Numbered from the stretch's first letter, positions 8,754 to 16,786 are shown. The stretch is 39,777 nucleotides of DNA from Nanobdellota archaeon (GCA_018817005.1 JAHIUF010000078.1:1-39777), one strand, 5' to 3'. Translations and numbers: made by a program. The notes: generated by a model from the sequence alone, not told the origin.

Positions 8754-9713
8754 ATGCTTGAACCAATACCTGGAAGAGAAAAAATATTAATAAAAGACGC
8801 GTTTATAGAGCGTTATAAAAAACTTCTTGGAAAAGATTACGATAAATTCATGGATTATTCTTTAGCATACATAAAAAAAAGTATTCGTATAAACACACTA
8901 AAAGCAAAAATTTCTGATGTAAAAAAAAAGTTATCAGTAAATTGGAACCTTAAACAAGTACCCTGGTGCAAAGAAGGATTTTGGGTTGAGTATAAAAATG
9001 AAAAACGATTTGACATAGGAAATATTCCTGAGCATCAACTAGGGCAAATATATGTTCAGGACGCAGCAAGCATGATTCCTGCGATTGTTTTAAATCCAAA
9101 ACCAGGAGATGTAGTTTTAGATATGTGCGCTGCACCAGGCAGTAAAACAACACAAATTGCTCAGTACATGAAAAATGAAGGATTATTGGTTTCAAATGAT
9201 AATCAAGGGAAAAGACTTAAAGCCCTTGGTTTGAACACACAGCGATGCGGAGTTTCAAACTGCATTGTAACACACCAACAAGGCCACTGGTTTAAAAAAA
9301 TGGCGTTTGACAAAATCCTCGTAGATGCGCCTTGCAGTGGAACAGGAACAATTAGGCGTTCACTAAAAACCTTGCAGATGTGGAGTCCTCATCTTGTTCG
9401 AAAAATGGCCGGAATACAAAAAGGATTGGTCGAAGCAGCATTCATGGCTTTAAAACCAGGAGGGGTAATGGTTTACAGCACTTGTACACAAGAACCTGAA
9501 GAAAATGAAGCTCTAGTCTCTTGGCTTTTAAATAGATACCCTGATGCATCTTTGGAAGATATAAAATTAAACATAAACCGAAGTAAAGCAATAACTTCTT
9601 TCGATGACCTAAAGATTCGACCTGAAGCAGAAAAATGTCTTCGAATATATCCCTTTGACAATGACACCGAAGGCTTCTTTATCGCCAAGATAAAGAAACC
9701 CCAAAAGAAATGA
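8754..9713 (+). CDS. NSUN/NOL1-type tRNA or rRNA cytosine-C5 methyltransferase
   Basis: A 319-residue SAM-dependent enzyme that makes 5-methylcytosine in RNA. The Rossmann motif I is LDMCAAPGSKTT at 122-133, the two catalytic cysteines are C194 in DAPCSGTG and C244 in STCTQEPEENE. The first 100 residues form the family's N-terminal extension. It lacks an obvious PUA domain. A TATA-like CTTTAAAAAC lies about 30 bases before the ATG, consistent with a leaderless transcript. A 13-base unit AAAAGAAATGATT is directly duplicated at 9703-9728, over the stop codon. Whether tRNA or rRNA is the substrate cannot be told. Confidence 0.93.
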   Translation: MLEPIPGREKILIKDAFIERYKKLLGKDYDKFMDYSLAYIKKSIRINTLKAKISDVKKKLSVNWNLKQVPWCKEGFWVEYKNEKRFDIGNIPEHQLGQIYVQDAASMIPAIVLNPKPGDVVLDMCAAPGSKTTQIAQYMKNEGLLVSNDNQGKRLKALGLNTQRCGVSNCIVTHQQGHWFKKMAFDKILVDAPCSGTGTIRRSLKTLQMWSPHLVRKMAGIQKGLVEAAFMALKPGGVMVYSTCTQEPEENEALVSWLLNRYPDASLEDIKLNINRSKAITSFDDLKIRPEAEKCLRIYPFDNDTEGFFIAKIKKPQKK

Positions 9714-9735
9714 TTAAAAGAAATGATTAAATTTT

Positions 9736-9813
9736 TATTTTAGATAAGATTTTTAAAAGTATTGAACATTCTGTTTTGGACAATGATTGAAAGCGCACTA
9801 GAACAAAATATAA
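9736..9813 (+). repeat. Copy A of a duplicated promoter and start-codon block
   Basis: These 78 bases align without gaps to 10698-10775 with 63 identities by hand count (about 81%). The block holds a TATA box (TTTTTAAAAG) and the start codon at block position 48, plus the first 10 codons. It therefore fixes the start of the coiled-coil gene at the ATG at 9783 and not the upstream TTG at 9762. Confidence 0.8.
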
Positions 9814-10643
9814 ATGACTTATACGAAGCAGATTTTCCAGCTCAAAATAATTATGAACTTATAAAGCCACTATTTAACGGTCTGAAAGAAAACATTTTTG
9901 GCTACAAAAAATATTTTGTAACACTGCAGGAAAGATATTCTGTTGCAAATGATTGTATTGAAGAAATAAAACGGTATAAACAACATAATAAATTGACAGT
10001 TACAAGGTCAATTGTTGAAGATTTAAATGATGAACTCTTAGACCTTTCTTTACACAAAAATAATGCTTATGTCAAAAAACTCATACAAAAAGAAAAACTC
10101 AGCAAAGAAACAATTAATGAGTTATATGATAATCTGTTGGATTACAGGGATGATTCTTTCTCTAAAGTTTATGGATTGGATGAAAAAATCATTAAAGAAG
10201 AATCCTCAAATATTAGCGATTTAAAAAAAATAATTGATGGTGACCTAAAATCCATTGAAGAAACAAACGGTGAAACAAAATCTATGTATTTTTGGAAAAA
10301 CAAACTTGAATACATCAAAGAAGAATTATCTGAAGTGAAACTAGAAGAAATTTCATTGCATGATTTAGACACAATAAAATACTTGATAAAGAAAGTTTCA
10401 AAAAGTAATTATTTGAAAAAGAAAGTCGAAGAGAATCGCGAAACATTCACTCTTAAAACAGAAGCGTTATATGAATTAAGAAAAGTCTATGATGAAGGCT
10501 TTGAATTTTTGGCTAAAAGACAAGAAATAAAACAAACACCTAAAACAAACAGGCTAAAAAAGAGATTGAAAACAACATTTTTTGATATGTTTAACACTTC
10601 AAAAAAAAGATATTCTAACACACTAAACGCAAACGCAGAATGA
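9783..10643 (+). CDS. Coiled-coil hypothetical protein, 286 residues
   Basis: A Lys/Glu-rich, almost entirely helical soluble protein with likely coiled coils between about residues 40 and 250; no enzyme motif recognised. The ATG at 9783 is preferred over the in-frame TTG at 9762 because it lines up exactly with the start of the next gene in a duplicated 78-base block. Its first residues MIESALEQNI resemble MTESPLEENI of the PAS protein downstream, after which similarity ends. The TATA box about 28 bases upstream suggests a leaderless mRNA. C-terminal tail is basic (RLKKRLKTTF). Function unknown. Confidence 0.8.
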   Translation: MIESALEQNINDLYEADFPAQNNYELIKPLFNGLKENIFGYKKYFVTLQERYSVANDCIEEIKRYKQHNKLTVTRSIVEDLNDELLDLSLHKNNAYVKKLIQKEKLSKETINELYDNLLDYRDDSFSKVYGLDEKIIKEESSNISDLKKIIDGDLKSIEETNGETKSMYFWKNKLEYIKEELSEVKLEEISLHDLDTIKYLIKKVSKSNYLKKKVEENRETFTLKTEALYELRKVYDEGFEFLAKRQEIKQTPKTNRLKKRLKTTFFDMFNTSKKRYSNTLNANAE

Positions 10644-10697
10644 CATTTGAGTTCTGAAGAAAAAGTTATTCTTAGCAAAGAATAATAATTTTAAGTT

Positions 10698-10775
10698 TAT
10701 TTTAGACAATCTTTTTAAAAGTATTAAATATTCTTTTCTAAACATTGACAGAAAGCCCATTAGAAGAAAATATAA
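10698..10775 (+). repeat. Copy B of the duplicated promoter and start-codon block
   Basis: Pairs with 9736-9813. It contains TTTTTAAAAGTATT as TATA region and a TTG at 10745 exactly where copy A has ATG. This supports TTG at 10745 as the real start of the PAS gene. Confidence 0.8.
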
Positions 10776-12178
10776 GATATCAAAATACACTAGAAAAACT
10801 AGTGAAAAAAAGGACGAAAGAGTTGCAATATAAGATAACTACGTTGGAAATGAGTCATTCTGCTATAGAAAACCTGATTGATGCGATATGTTTTACTGAT
10901 GCAAATGACAAAATAACTTTTGTGAATGGCTCTTTTCTAAAAATGTATGGCTATGAAAAAGAAGAACTTATAGGTCAACACATCAATATTGTCAGACCTC
11001 AAACTCCAAAAAAAATATTTGCTGGTAAAATTAACGGTATAATTCCTAAAACAATGATTGATGGTGGATGGGAAGGAGAGATTAAAAACGTGAAAAAAGA
11101 CGGAACAGAGTTTTCAATCTATTTATCGACAGCACCAATTAATAATGCATCAGGAAAAATTATAGGTTCAGTGGGTGTTGCAAAAGACATCACAGAACGC
11201 AAGAAAACAGAAGACAGTTTGAGAGAAAGAGTTAAGGAACTTAATGGGTTGTTTGGTTTGAGTAATCTAATTGAAAAAGTTTCAACGCTGGATGAATTAA
11301 TAATAAGATTTGCAAAAGAGATTGTTTCTCCAAGCATGAATTTTTCAGATGAAGTTCATATAGGATTTCAACTTGATGGAAAAGAATATATTTCCTGTCA
11401 TGAACACAAACCAGGAAACATTCCATATAACTTTATTGCACCAATATTAGTTGATGGAGTGCAGAGGGGTAAACTTACAGTTTGTTATCTCAAAGAATTG
11501 CCTCTTTTGGAAGAAGAACAAAAACTTGTTTTTGCATTTGCAAAGAGATTTGGAAAAGTTATTGAAAAAAAAGAAGCAGATGAAGCTTTAAAAGAATCTG
11601 AAGAAAAATACCGTTCATTAGTTGAAAAGATAGAAGAAGGGTTAGGTATAGTTGATGAAAATGAGAATTACACCTATGCTAATCCTGCTCTATGCAAACT
11701 CTTGGGTTACTCTGCAGAAGAATTAATTGAAATGAATCTAAAAGACCTTATACCTAAAGAAGAATACAAAAAAATTTTGGAGCAAACTAATTTTAGAAAA
11801 AAAAGAGATTCAAGTAAATATGAAACAATAATGATTGGAAAAGATGGCAAATATAAAGATGTAAGTGTTACAGCCAGTTCGATTTTTGGTGATAATGGAG
11901 AATATAAAGGTGCCCAAGCAATAATTATGGATATCACAGAGCAAAAAGAAAGGTTTAACGCAATGCAGAATGAACTTGATGAAATAAAAGGACTTGATGG
12001 TTTAATACCTATCTGTGCTGGTTGCAAAAAAATTCGTGATGAAGATAAAGAAAGCCACCCATGGGTTAATCCTGAACAATATATTATGGAACGTTTACCT
12101 AACGTAAATTTCTCGCATGGCATGTGCCCTGATTGTTTAGAAAAATTCTACCCAGAATTTTATGAAAAAAGAAAATAG
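10745..12178 (+). CDS. PAS-GAF-like-PAS sensor protein with C-terminal CxxC/CxxC module
   Basis: A 477-residue soluble signalling protein. PAS1 spans about residues 35-150 (ending VGVAKDITERKKTED), a GAF-like or linker region about 160-280, and PAS2 about 285-400 (EEKYRSLVEKIEEG to IIMDITEQKERF). The last 58 residues have C424, C427, C461 and C464 in ICAGCKKIRD and GMCPDCLEKFYPE; this module is common at the C-terminus of bacterial PAS and response-regulator proteins. No histidine kinase, GGDEF or HTH domain is present, so the output is unknown. The TTG start is supported by the duplicated upstream block. The bacterial-type module suggests gene transfer. Confidence 0.88.
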   Translation: MTESPLEENIRYQNTLEKLVKKRTKELQYKITTLEMSHSAIENLIDAICFTDANDKITFVNGSFLKMYGYEKEELIGQHINIVRPQTPKKIFAGKINGIIPKTMIDGGWEGEIKNVKKDGTEFSIYLSTAPINNASGKIIGSVGVAKDITERKKTEDSLRERVKELNGLFGLSNLIEKVSTLDELIIRFAKEIVSPSMNFSDEVHIGFQLDGKEYISCHEHKPGNIPYNFIAPILVDGVQRGKLTVCYLKELPLLEEEQKLVFAFAKRFGKVIEKKEADEALKESEEKYRSLVEKIEEGLGIVDENENYTYANPALCKLLGYSAEELIEMNLKDLIPKEEYKKILEQTNFRKKRDSSKYETIMIGKDGKYKDVSVTASSIFGDNGEYKGAQAIIMDITEQKERFNAMQNELDEIKGLDGLIPICAGCKKIRDEDKESHPWVNPEQYIMERLPNVNFSHGMCPDCLEKFYPEFYEKRK

Positions 12179-12194
12179 GCATTGATATATAGTA

Positions 12195-12467
12195 TTATGG
12201 ATTGTAATCTTTAGGCTTGGGCGGGGGTAAAGGCGGATAATGTCCGGGGTAAGTCTCCCCTCCATGATGATGACCAGTCCACCAAGTTCTATTATTATCG
12301 GATTGTAAAAACTGAAATGATTGAATTGTAGGAACTACAAAAATACCCAAAACCATTTTTTTTAAGAACTCTCTTCTTTGAATATTATAAGGCTTATTCT
12401 TGTCTTCTGAATATCCCGATATTTCTTCAGATATTTTAACCTCTAAATTGTTTTTGTTCTCCACCAT
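12195..12467 (-). CDS. Small Tat-type exported protein with His and Pro-rich tail
   Basis: A 90-residue protein whose residues 31-55 form a twin-arginine signal: QRREFLKK followed by the hydrophobic stretch MVLGIFVVPTIQSF. The n-region is unusually long (30 residues). The mature part is short, with GHHHGG that could bind metal and a tail rich in Pro (YPPLPPPKPKDY). No signal peptidase site is clear, so it may stay anchored. It converges with the PAS gene, 16 bases away. No family recognised; neither tatA nor tatC is in the window. The export call is from motif alone. Confidence 0.75.
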   Translation of the reverse strand: MVENKNNLEVKISEEISGYSEDKNKPYNIQRREFLKKMVLGIFVVPTIQSFQFLQSDNNRTWWTGHHHGGETYPGHYPPLPPPKPKDYNP

Positions 12468-12850
12468 AGTATATTTATATAATTGATTTAGTATAAATAA
12501 GTTCTGTTTTTTTCAATTATTAATTAGATTATTAACAAAAAGCAGAGGTTTTTGCAAACTCAGGTCAAGGTTTAACACACAAAAATTCTTTTGGATTCTT
12601 TGTTGTCTCAAAAACAAAATGTGTTTGAGCAATCCATTTTGAATTTCAAAATTAAAAATTCTGTTGAGGAGAACTTATTTTTTTCACTCAGGGCACATTA
12701 TTTATAATTTAGTGCTCTATATATAAAATTTAATAAATGAGTTAATCGAGTTATGAATATGAAAAATAGTAAAAGACATTTAAAATTAAAAAACTATTTA
12801 AGTAATACAGGTATATTATTAATTAATTTGTATAATTTGATGGTGTAATT
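12468..12850. other. 383-base intergenic region
   Basis: AT-rich spacer between the Tat-type gene and the XTP pyrophosphatase gene. It holds TATA-like elements for the minus gene near 12486-12494 and a TATATATAAAATTTAATAAA stretch near 12720-12738 that could serve the + strand. A 31-codon frame occupies 12753-12848. The region 12530-12700 shows no gene or clear repeat that I can see. Confidence 0.5.
12753..12848 (+). CDS. Possible 31-residue leader peptide
   Basis: ATG at 12753 opens 31 codons (MNMKNSKRHLKLKNYLSNTG and then a hydrophobic ILLINLYNLMV) ending in TAA two bases before the XTP pyrophosphatase ATG. Basic then hydrophobic composition and tight spacing would fit a translationally coupled micro-protein, but AT-rich sequence makes chance possible. 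GGTG inside its last codons would serve as the ribosome site of the next gene. Confidence 0.3.
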   Translation: MNMKNSKRHLKLKNYLSNTGILLINLYNLMV

Positions 12851-13441
12851 ATGAAATTGTTTTTTGTAACTTCAAACAAATCGAAATATGTTTGGGCAAG
12901 AGAACGACTTAAATCTATAGGTATAGAATTAGAACAACGTAAAATTGATCTTCCTGAAAGTAGAGATTTAGAAGTTCGTAATGTGGCAATTGCTAAAGCA
13001 AAAAAAGCATTTAACATTTTAAAAAAACCTGTTATGGTTGAAGATAGAGGGTTTTATATTGAAGCATTGAATGGCTTTCCAGCAACATTCATAGAATTTA
13101 TGCATAAAACTATAGGTGTTAAAGGATTAATGAAATTGATGAAAAACAATACAAATCGCAAAGCTTCATTTATTTCAGTTTTAATATATATTGATGAAAA
13201 GGGAAGTGTCAAGACATTCAAAGAAAAAGAAGAAGGTTTTATTGTTACAAAAATCGCAGAAGGAAATTGTAGAGGGTGGGGCAATCTTATGAATATTTAT
13301 GGTCATGAAATTTATCCTGGTCGAGCATTATCCGAATTAAACGATGAAGAATGGAAAAAATATCAGGATGTTATTTCAGAAAATGATTATCTGTCAAAAT
13401 TTTACAACTGGTTTATCAATGAACGTGGTGCTGACGATTAG
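12851..13441 (+). CDS. rdgB: XTP/dITP diphosphatase (Ham1/RdgB family)
   Basis: A 196-residue house-cleaning enzyme that hydrolyses non-canonical purine nucleoside triphosphates (ITP, XTP) to the monophosphate and pyrophosphate. The N-terminal substrate loop FVTSNKSKY, the VEDRGFYIEALNGFPATF core (usual VEDTGL...LNGFPG) and the C-terminal GRALSEL match the family. The core has Arg where most members have Thr (VEDRG for VEDTG). Length is normal. The ATG at 12851 is preceded by GGTG 8 bases upstream. The last bases overlap the convergent broken gene. Confidence 0.9.
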   Translation: MKLFFVTSNKSKYVWARERLKSIGIELEQRKIDLPESRDLEVRNVAIAKAKKAFNILKKPVMVEDRGFYIEALNGFPATFIEFMHKTIGVKGLMKLMKNNTNRKASFISVLIYIDEKGSVKTFKEKEEGFIVTKIAEGNCRGWGNLMNIYGHEIYPGRALSELNDEEWKKYQDVISENDYLSKFYNWFINERGADD

Positions 13442-13904
13442 ATTACATTCTTGCAGATTTTACAGTTATTTTCAATAAATGTTTCTCTAAATACATCATA
13501 AATAAACATTGAGCTTTTTCTATTCTTAAAAATTTCTTTATATTTGGGAGTTATTTTTTTATTTTTACTTATATCTTCAAGAAGTTTAAAACTATCCCCA
13601 AATGTTGCTCGACCTCCAAATAACTTTTTTCTTTGCAAGATATTTTTTGGAAGACCGGAATTTTGAAAGGATTTTTTGATAATATTTTTTCTGTAGCTTG
13701 AAAACCATTCATTTTTGGCAGTTGAATGTCCATGAAAATAATATCTGGATGGTTTTCTTCAAAGATTTTGATAGATTCATCACCTGTTGCAATACTTTTA
13801 CATTGAAAATTTTCTTTTAAGATTAATTTCTCTAAAGAATTTTGTATATGATACTGATCTTCAACAAGAAGAACTTTTATGTTCTTATCTGATTTTATTG
13901 TCAT
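13438..13904 (-). pseudogene. Broken response regulator receiver domain
   Basis: From ATG at 13904 the frame encodes a receiver domain through VLLVEDQ and the phospho-acceptor region DIIFMDIQLPKMNGFQATEKI, then after KIPVF at about residue 85 it reads QKISCKEK and ends at 13569 without the usual Thr/Ser, beta-5 Lys or last helix. A second frame, open to 13438, overlaps it by 70 bases and encodes LFGGRATFGDSFKLLEDISK and a Cys-containing end NNCKICKNVI. This fits a frameshift or a deletion that joined the remnant of a receiver to another gene. Alternatively the second frame (ATG near 13638) is a separate small gene. A TATA region lies upstream of 13904. Confidence 0.55.
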
Positions 13905-13990
13905 GATTTTATATAAAGGTAATACTTCGTCATATATAAAACTATACTTCAGACAGGAAAACGAATAAAAATGTAAAAGAAAAAGACTCT

Positions 13991-14428
13991 TTACTTTCTT
14001 GCTTTTTCAAGTCTTCCATGTAATAATGCGTTTAATGACTGGTCGTTGACTTTTATAACTTGCCATCGAACTCCAGGAATGTCTCCTTTTGAACGACCCA
14101 TTTTTCCACCAATGCACTCAATCATAACTTCATCATGCTCATCGATTAGTTTTGTTGCGCCGTCGCCAGGGCAAAAAGCAGTTACTTGTTTTCCGTTTTT
14201 TATCAGCTGTACTCTAACACATTTTCTCATTGCCGAGTTTGGTTGTTTTGCTTCAAGTTGTACTTTTTCTAGAACTATTCCTGATGCTTGTGATGTGCCA
14301 CCTAAAGGATCTGATTTTTGTTTTAGGTTAAATGTTTTTTTCATAAACCGTTTGTCTGCGTATCGACTCTTTTTTCGTCTCTTTTGTAGCTTTTTTGCTG
14401 CGTTCAATCCTCTTGATTTATTTGCCAT
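13991..14428 (-). CDS. rps12: 30S ribosomal protein uS12
   Basis: A 145-residue archaeal uS12, component of the decoding centre of the small subunit. It begins [14 protein letters not shown] and has the highly conserved [33 protein letters not shown], where KQPNSA contacts the A-site. ATG at 14428 is chosen over an upstream in-frame GTG at 14437 because archaeal uS12 starts here and GTGAT lies just before it. uS7 and EF genes, often next to uS12, are not adjacent. The gene stands alone, between the receiver remnant and a membrane protein. Confidence 0.96.
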   Translation of the reverse strand: MANKSRGLNAAKKLQKRRKKSRYADKRFMKKTFNLKQKSDPLGGTSQASGIVLEKVQLEAKQPNSAMRKCVRVQLIKNGKQVTAFCPGDGATKLIDEHDEVMIECIGGKMGRSKGDIPGVRWQVIKVNDQSLNALLHGRLEKARK

Positions 14429-14495
14429 GATTATCACATATCTTTTTGAGTATTTTTTAAAAATCTGCTTCTATTTATAAATCTTTTTGAATATT

Positions 14496-14927
14496 TCACA
14501 TCTTTTTATTGACATAAATCGTTGATATGCCTTTCATTACAACCATCACAATTAGAACTATCAATAAAGACTTATCAAAAGGCATTTCTAAGTCTAAAAA
14601 ACGATTTTGATATACTTGAAACAGCATTATAGCAACTATTGCCACAACTGCTGTAAACGATGCGTTTCTTTCAATGATTAGTTGATGTTTGTTTTCTCTT
14701 TCATCATGTACTTTGGAAAGTTTTGTCATGATAATTAATACATCTATTATGAATATTGTGATGACTGCTCCAAATAACCATGATTTAATGTTGTCTGGTG
14801 CTGGTAACAGAGATATAAGGCCGCATAATGCCATTATTATCACCACATATAACCATCCTTGCCAGGTTTTGGGTCTTAGTCCCCAGCCAAATATTCTGTA
14901 TGTGAACCATTCTGGTTTTCCAATCAT
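14496..14927 (-). CDS. Four-helix membrane protein paired with XRE regulator
   Basis: A 143-residue membrane protein with four hydrophobic segments, in pairs around a central KLSKVHDERENKHQLIIERNASF loop. This layout resembles the DUF2178/DUF3796-like proteins that often sit beside small XRE regulators. ATG at 14927 is chosen because GAGGTGAATACA directly precedes it; the longer frame from 14963 starts inside the neighbouring gene. It follows the XRE gene by 32 bases and is probably cotranscribed. Function unknown. Confidence 0.82.
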   Translation of the reverse strand: MIGKPEWFTYRIFGWGLRPKTWQGWLYVVIIMALCGLISLLPAPDNIKSWLFGAVITIFIIDVLIIMTKLSKVHDERENKHQLIIERNASFTAVVAIVAIMLFQVYQNRFLDLEMPFDKSLLIVLIVMVVMKGISTIYVNKKM

Positions 14928-14959
14928 TGTATTCACCTCGTTAGTACTTTTTGTTCTCT

Positions 14960-15157
14960 TCAAATATTAAATAGGTCTTCAACTTTACATTTGAATTCTT
15001 TTGCAAATTTCAGAGCTAATTCTAAGCTCGACATATATCTTCCGCTTTCTATTGATATTATGGTTTGTCGGGTTACATTGACTTTTTCTGCTAATGCTTC
15101 TTGACTTAAACCTTTTTTTTGCCGATATTCTTTTAATTTATTGGTCGATAGCGTCAT
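14960..15157 (-). CDS. Small XRE-family transcription regulator
   Basis: A 65-residue protein that is nearly all helix-turn-helix: LKEYRQKKGLSQEALAEKVNVTRQTIISIESGRYMSS, ending KVEDLFNI. It matches the YozG-like stand-alone XRE regulators commonly encoded with a DUF2178-type membrane protein. Two abutting palindromes lie just upstream and are likely its own operators. ATG at 15157 is 7 bases from the nearer palindrome. Confidence 0.93.
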   Translation of the reverse strand: MTLSTNKLKEYRQKKGLSQEALAEKVNVTRQTIISIESGRYMSSLELALKFAKEFKCKVEDLFNI

Positions 15158-15163
15158 TTTTCT

Positions 15164-15195
15164 GTAAAGTTTACTTTACGTAAAGCTCACTTTAC
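15164..15195. promoter_or_regulatory. Two adjacent 16-bp palindromic operators
   Basis: GTAAAGTTTACTTTAC at 15164-15179 and GTAAAGCTCACTTTAC at 15180-15195 abut with no gap, sharing perfect GTAAAG/CTTTAC arms and differing only in the 4-base centre. On the minus strand they lie between a TATA box (ATTTAAATAG at about 15195-15204) and the XRE ATG, covering the expected transcription start. This is the layout of an autorepressor site. Confidence 0.85.
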
Positions 15196-15242
15196 TATTT
15201 AAATGTTTTGTTTATTTGTTATTACTTATGAGTTGTAAAAAA

Positions 15243-15262
15243 CCGAAACATTTATATATTGG
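15243..15262 (+). promoter_or_regulatory. BRE/TATA promoter of the 15313 gene
   Basis: CCGAAACATTTATATATT is the clearest example of the promoter pattern in this window. Transcription would begin near 15275-15285, close to the ATG of a 14-residue upstream frame. Confidence 0.65.
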
Positions 15263-15271
15263 TTTGATTAT

Positions 15272-15316
15272 ATGAATAAAAAAAACATATCAAAAAAACG
15301 AGGTAAACAAAAATGA
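15272..15316 (+). CDS. Possible 14-residue upstream ORF
   Basis: ATG at 15272 encodes MNKKNISKKRGKQK and its TGA overlaps the ATG of the next gene (ATGA overlap). A Shine-Dalgarno GAGGT lies inside it, 8 bases before the downstream ATG. The TATA box about 20 bases upstream would put its ATG near the transcript 5' end. This could couple translation or be chance. Confidence 0.3.
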   Translation: MNKKNISKKRGKQK

Positions 15317-15624
15317 ACCCAGAAGAACAAGAATTATATGTGCAAGGATCTACATCTGATCTAATGAAAAAGTTAGCGACAAATGCTATGAATATGTGTC
15401 AAATCTCAGAAAGACTAAAGAAACCTGAATACAAACCAATGAATGAAGCAGATATAATCTGTCTATTTGTAGACAGAGAAATACCAATAACTTATGACAC
15501 AAGTATTGAAATCAAATTACAAAATAGTCTTACTAAAATTAATCTTCTTTTCGGAGCATTCTATAATCATGTTGACAAAATGCGTGTCACGAGTGCCGAG
15601 TTAAGTAATCGTCTAAAAAATTAA
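15313..15624 (+). CDS. Hypothetical protein, 103 residues
   Basis: A small soluble helical protein with no recognised domain (starts MNPEEQELYVQGSTSDLMKK). The start is supported by GAGGTAAAC just upstream and by a strong promoter at 15243-15262, so it is likely well expressed. A T-rich stretch (TTTTTTATTC and CCTTTTTTATTC) follows the stop. It is followed 58 bases later by the metallophosphoesterase gene. Confidence 0.75.
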   Translation: MNPEEQELYVQGSTSDLMKKLATNAMNMCQISERLKKPEYKPMNEADIICLFVDREIPITYDTSIEIKLQNSLTKINLLFGAFYNHVDKMRVTSAELSNRLKN

Positions 15625-15655
15625 CTTTTTTATTCTTATCCTTTTTTATTCAAAA
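15625..15655 (+). terminator. T-rich termination region
   Basis: Immediately after the stop there are two T-tracts (CTTTTTTATTC, CCTTTTTTATTC) in 30 bases. Archaeal RNA polymerase terminates at such tracts without needing a hairpin. Confidence 0.4.
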
Positions 15656-15682
15656 AATCTCACATCAACTAGGTGAAATAAC

Positions 15683-16786
15683 TTGAAACACATAATAATA
15701 TCAGATACTCATGCACCTTGTTGTATTGAAAAAATACAGTCATATTTGAACGAGGTTTTGAAACAACACACAGATGTTGATGCAATTGTGATAAATGGCG
15801 ACTTATTAGGGATTTTTTCAATGGATAAAAGCAGTCTTCACAAAGGAAAAGACCTGTCTACAGAGGAGCTTGATAATTATTTAAAAGCTGCAGCACCAAA
15901 GTTTTACAATGAATTCAAACGAACAGGAAGCATAACTGCTGATATGATCAAGGAATATGTTGAAGAGAGATATGAATGGGCGTATGACAGGATTTTCGAA
16001 TTTTCAAAGCTGAAAAAAACAATTTTTAACATGGGAAACCACGAATCACCGCTTCACTTCTTAGTCTTGGAAGAAATACCATTTCTTACAGGGTGTGACC
16101 CTAACATTATTAAATCAATTGATAAAAAAGAATTAAACATAATATTTGAGCTATTCGAGTCAAAACTACAAAAATTAGAGCAAGAAGGTAACTTCAAATA
16201 TATAAGAAATGATGTTTATGTTGACGAAGACACGCTCATCGTAGGTATTCCTGGCGAAAGCCACGCAACAGAGGGACAAGATTTTTTTTCACAAAAACAA
16301 GAAGAAAAAACAAAAGAACTAATCGAAAAAGCGAAAACTCATCTAAGTAAAGTTTCAAACATAATAATTTATAATCACACACAAGGAAAATATAATCATA
16401 CTACAGGAGAGTTTAATACTGCATCAAAAAGTTTAAGAGAATTCATGCACAACATACCACCAAACGTATTACGAAGGGTTTTTGTGCAGTCACATAATCA
16501 CTGGCCACACAGTCAATTCATGATTAACAATGGCTTTAACATACTGCTTAATAATGCAGGATTACACGACGGAATATTCAATTTAATATCGTTTGACATG
16601 TTAAATATTGAAGCACATGATATTGATTCGACAAATAAACGAACAACAAAGATGAAGATTGGAACAGAATCAAAGCCTTTCAAGAACGATGAAGAACTGC
16701 TTGCAAGATACTATCCAAATCCTAAAGCAGTAATTGCAAGAAACGAAGCCTATGCACTTTTAAATACACTAACTATTTCTTTATAA
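15683..16786 (+). CDS. Calcineurin-like metallophosphoesterase
   Basis: A 367-residue member of the metallophosphatase superfamily. Metal-binding motifs appear in order: SDTH (D8, H10), NGDLLG (D40), GNHE (N119, H120), IIYNHTQG, and QSHNHWP near residue 273. It hydrolyses a phosphoester; the substrate cannot be told. The TTG start at 15683 is preceded by AGGTGAAATAAC, a good ribosome site, and translation begins directly with the first beta strand of the fold (KHIIISDTH). It converges with the exonuclease gene, 3 bases apart. Confidence 0.87.
   Translation: MKHIIISDTHAPCCIEKIQSYLNEVLKQHTDVDAIVINGDLLGIFSMDKSSLHKGKDLSTEELDNYLKAAAPKFYNEFKRTGSITADMIKEYVEERYEWAYDRIFEFSKLKKTIFNMGNHESPLHFLVLEEIPFLTGCDPNIIKSIDKKELNIIFELFESKLQKLEQEGNFKYIRNDVYVDEDTLIVGIPGESHATEGQDFFSQKQEEKTKELIEKAKTHLSKVSNIIIYNHTQGKYNHTTGEFNTASKSLREFMHNIPPNVLRRVFVQSHNHWPHSQFMINNGFNILLNNAGLHDGIFNLISFDMLNIEAHDIDSTNKRTTKMKIGTESKPFKNDEELLARYYPNPKAVIARNEAYALLNTLTISL

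Noticed and set aside
9703-9728. 13-base tandem duplication AAAAGAAATGATT
   Set aside because: Probably simple slippage at a gene end; no sign of function beyond moving the sequence after the stop.
14046-14480. 144-residue + ORF over uS12
   Set aside because: Antisense to a clear ribosomal protein gene; Ser/Cys/Phe-rich shadow composition.
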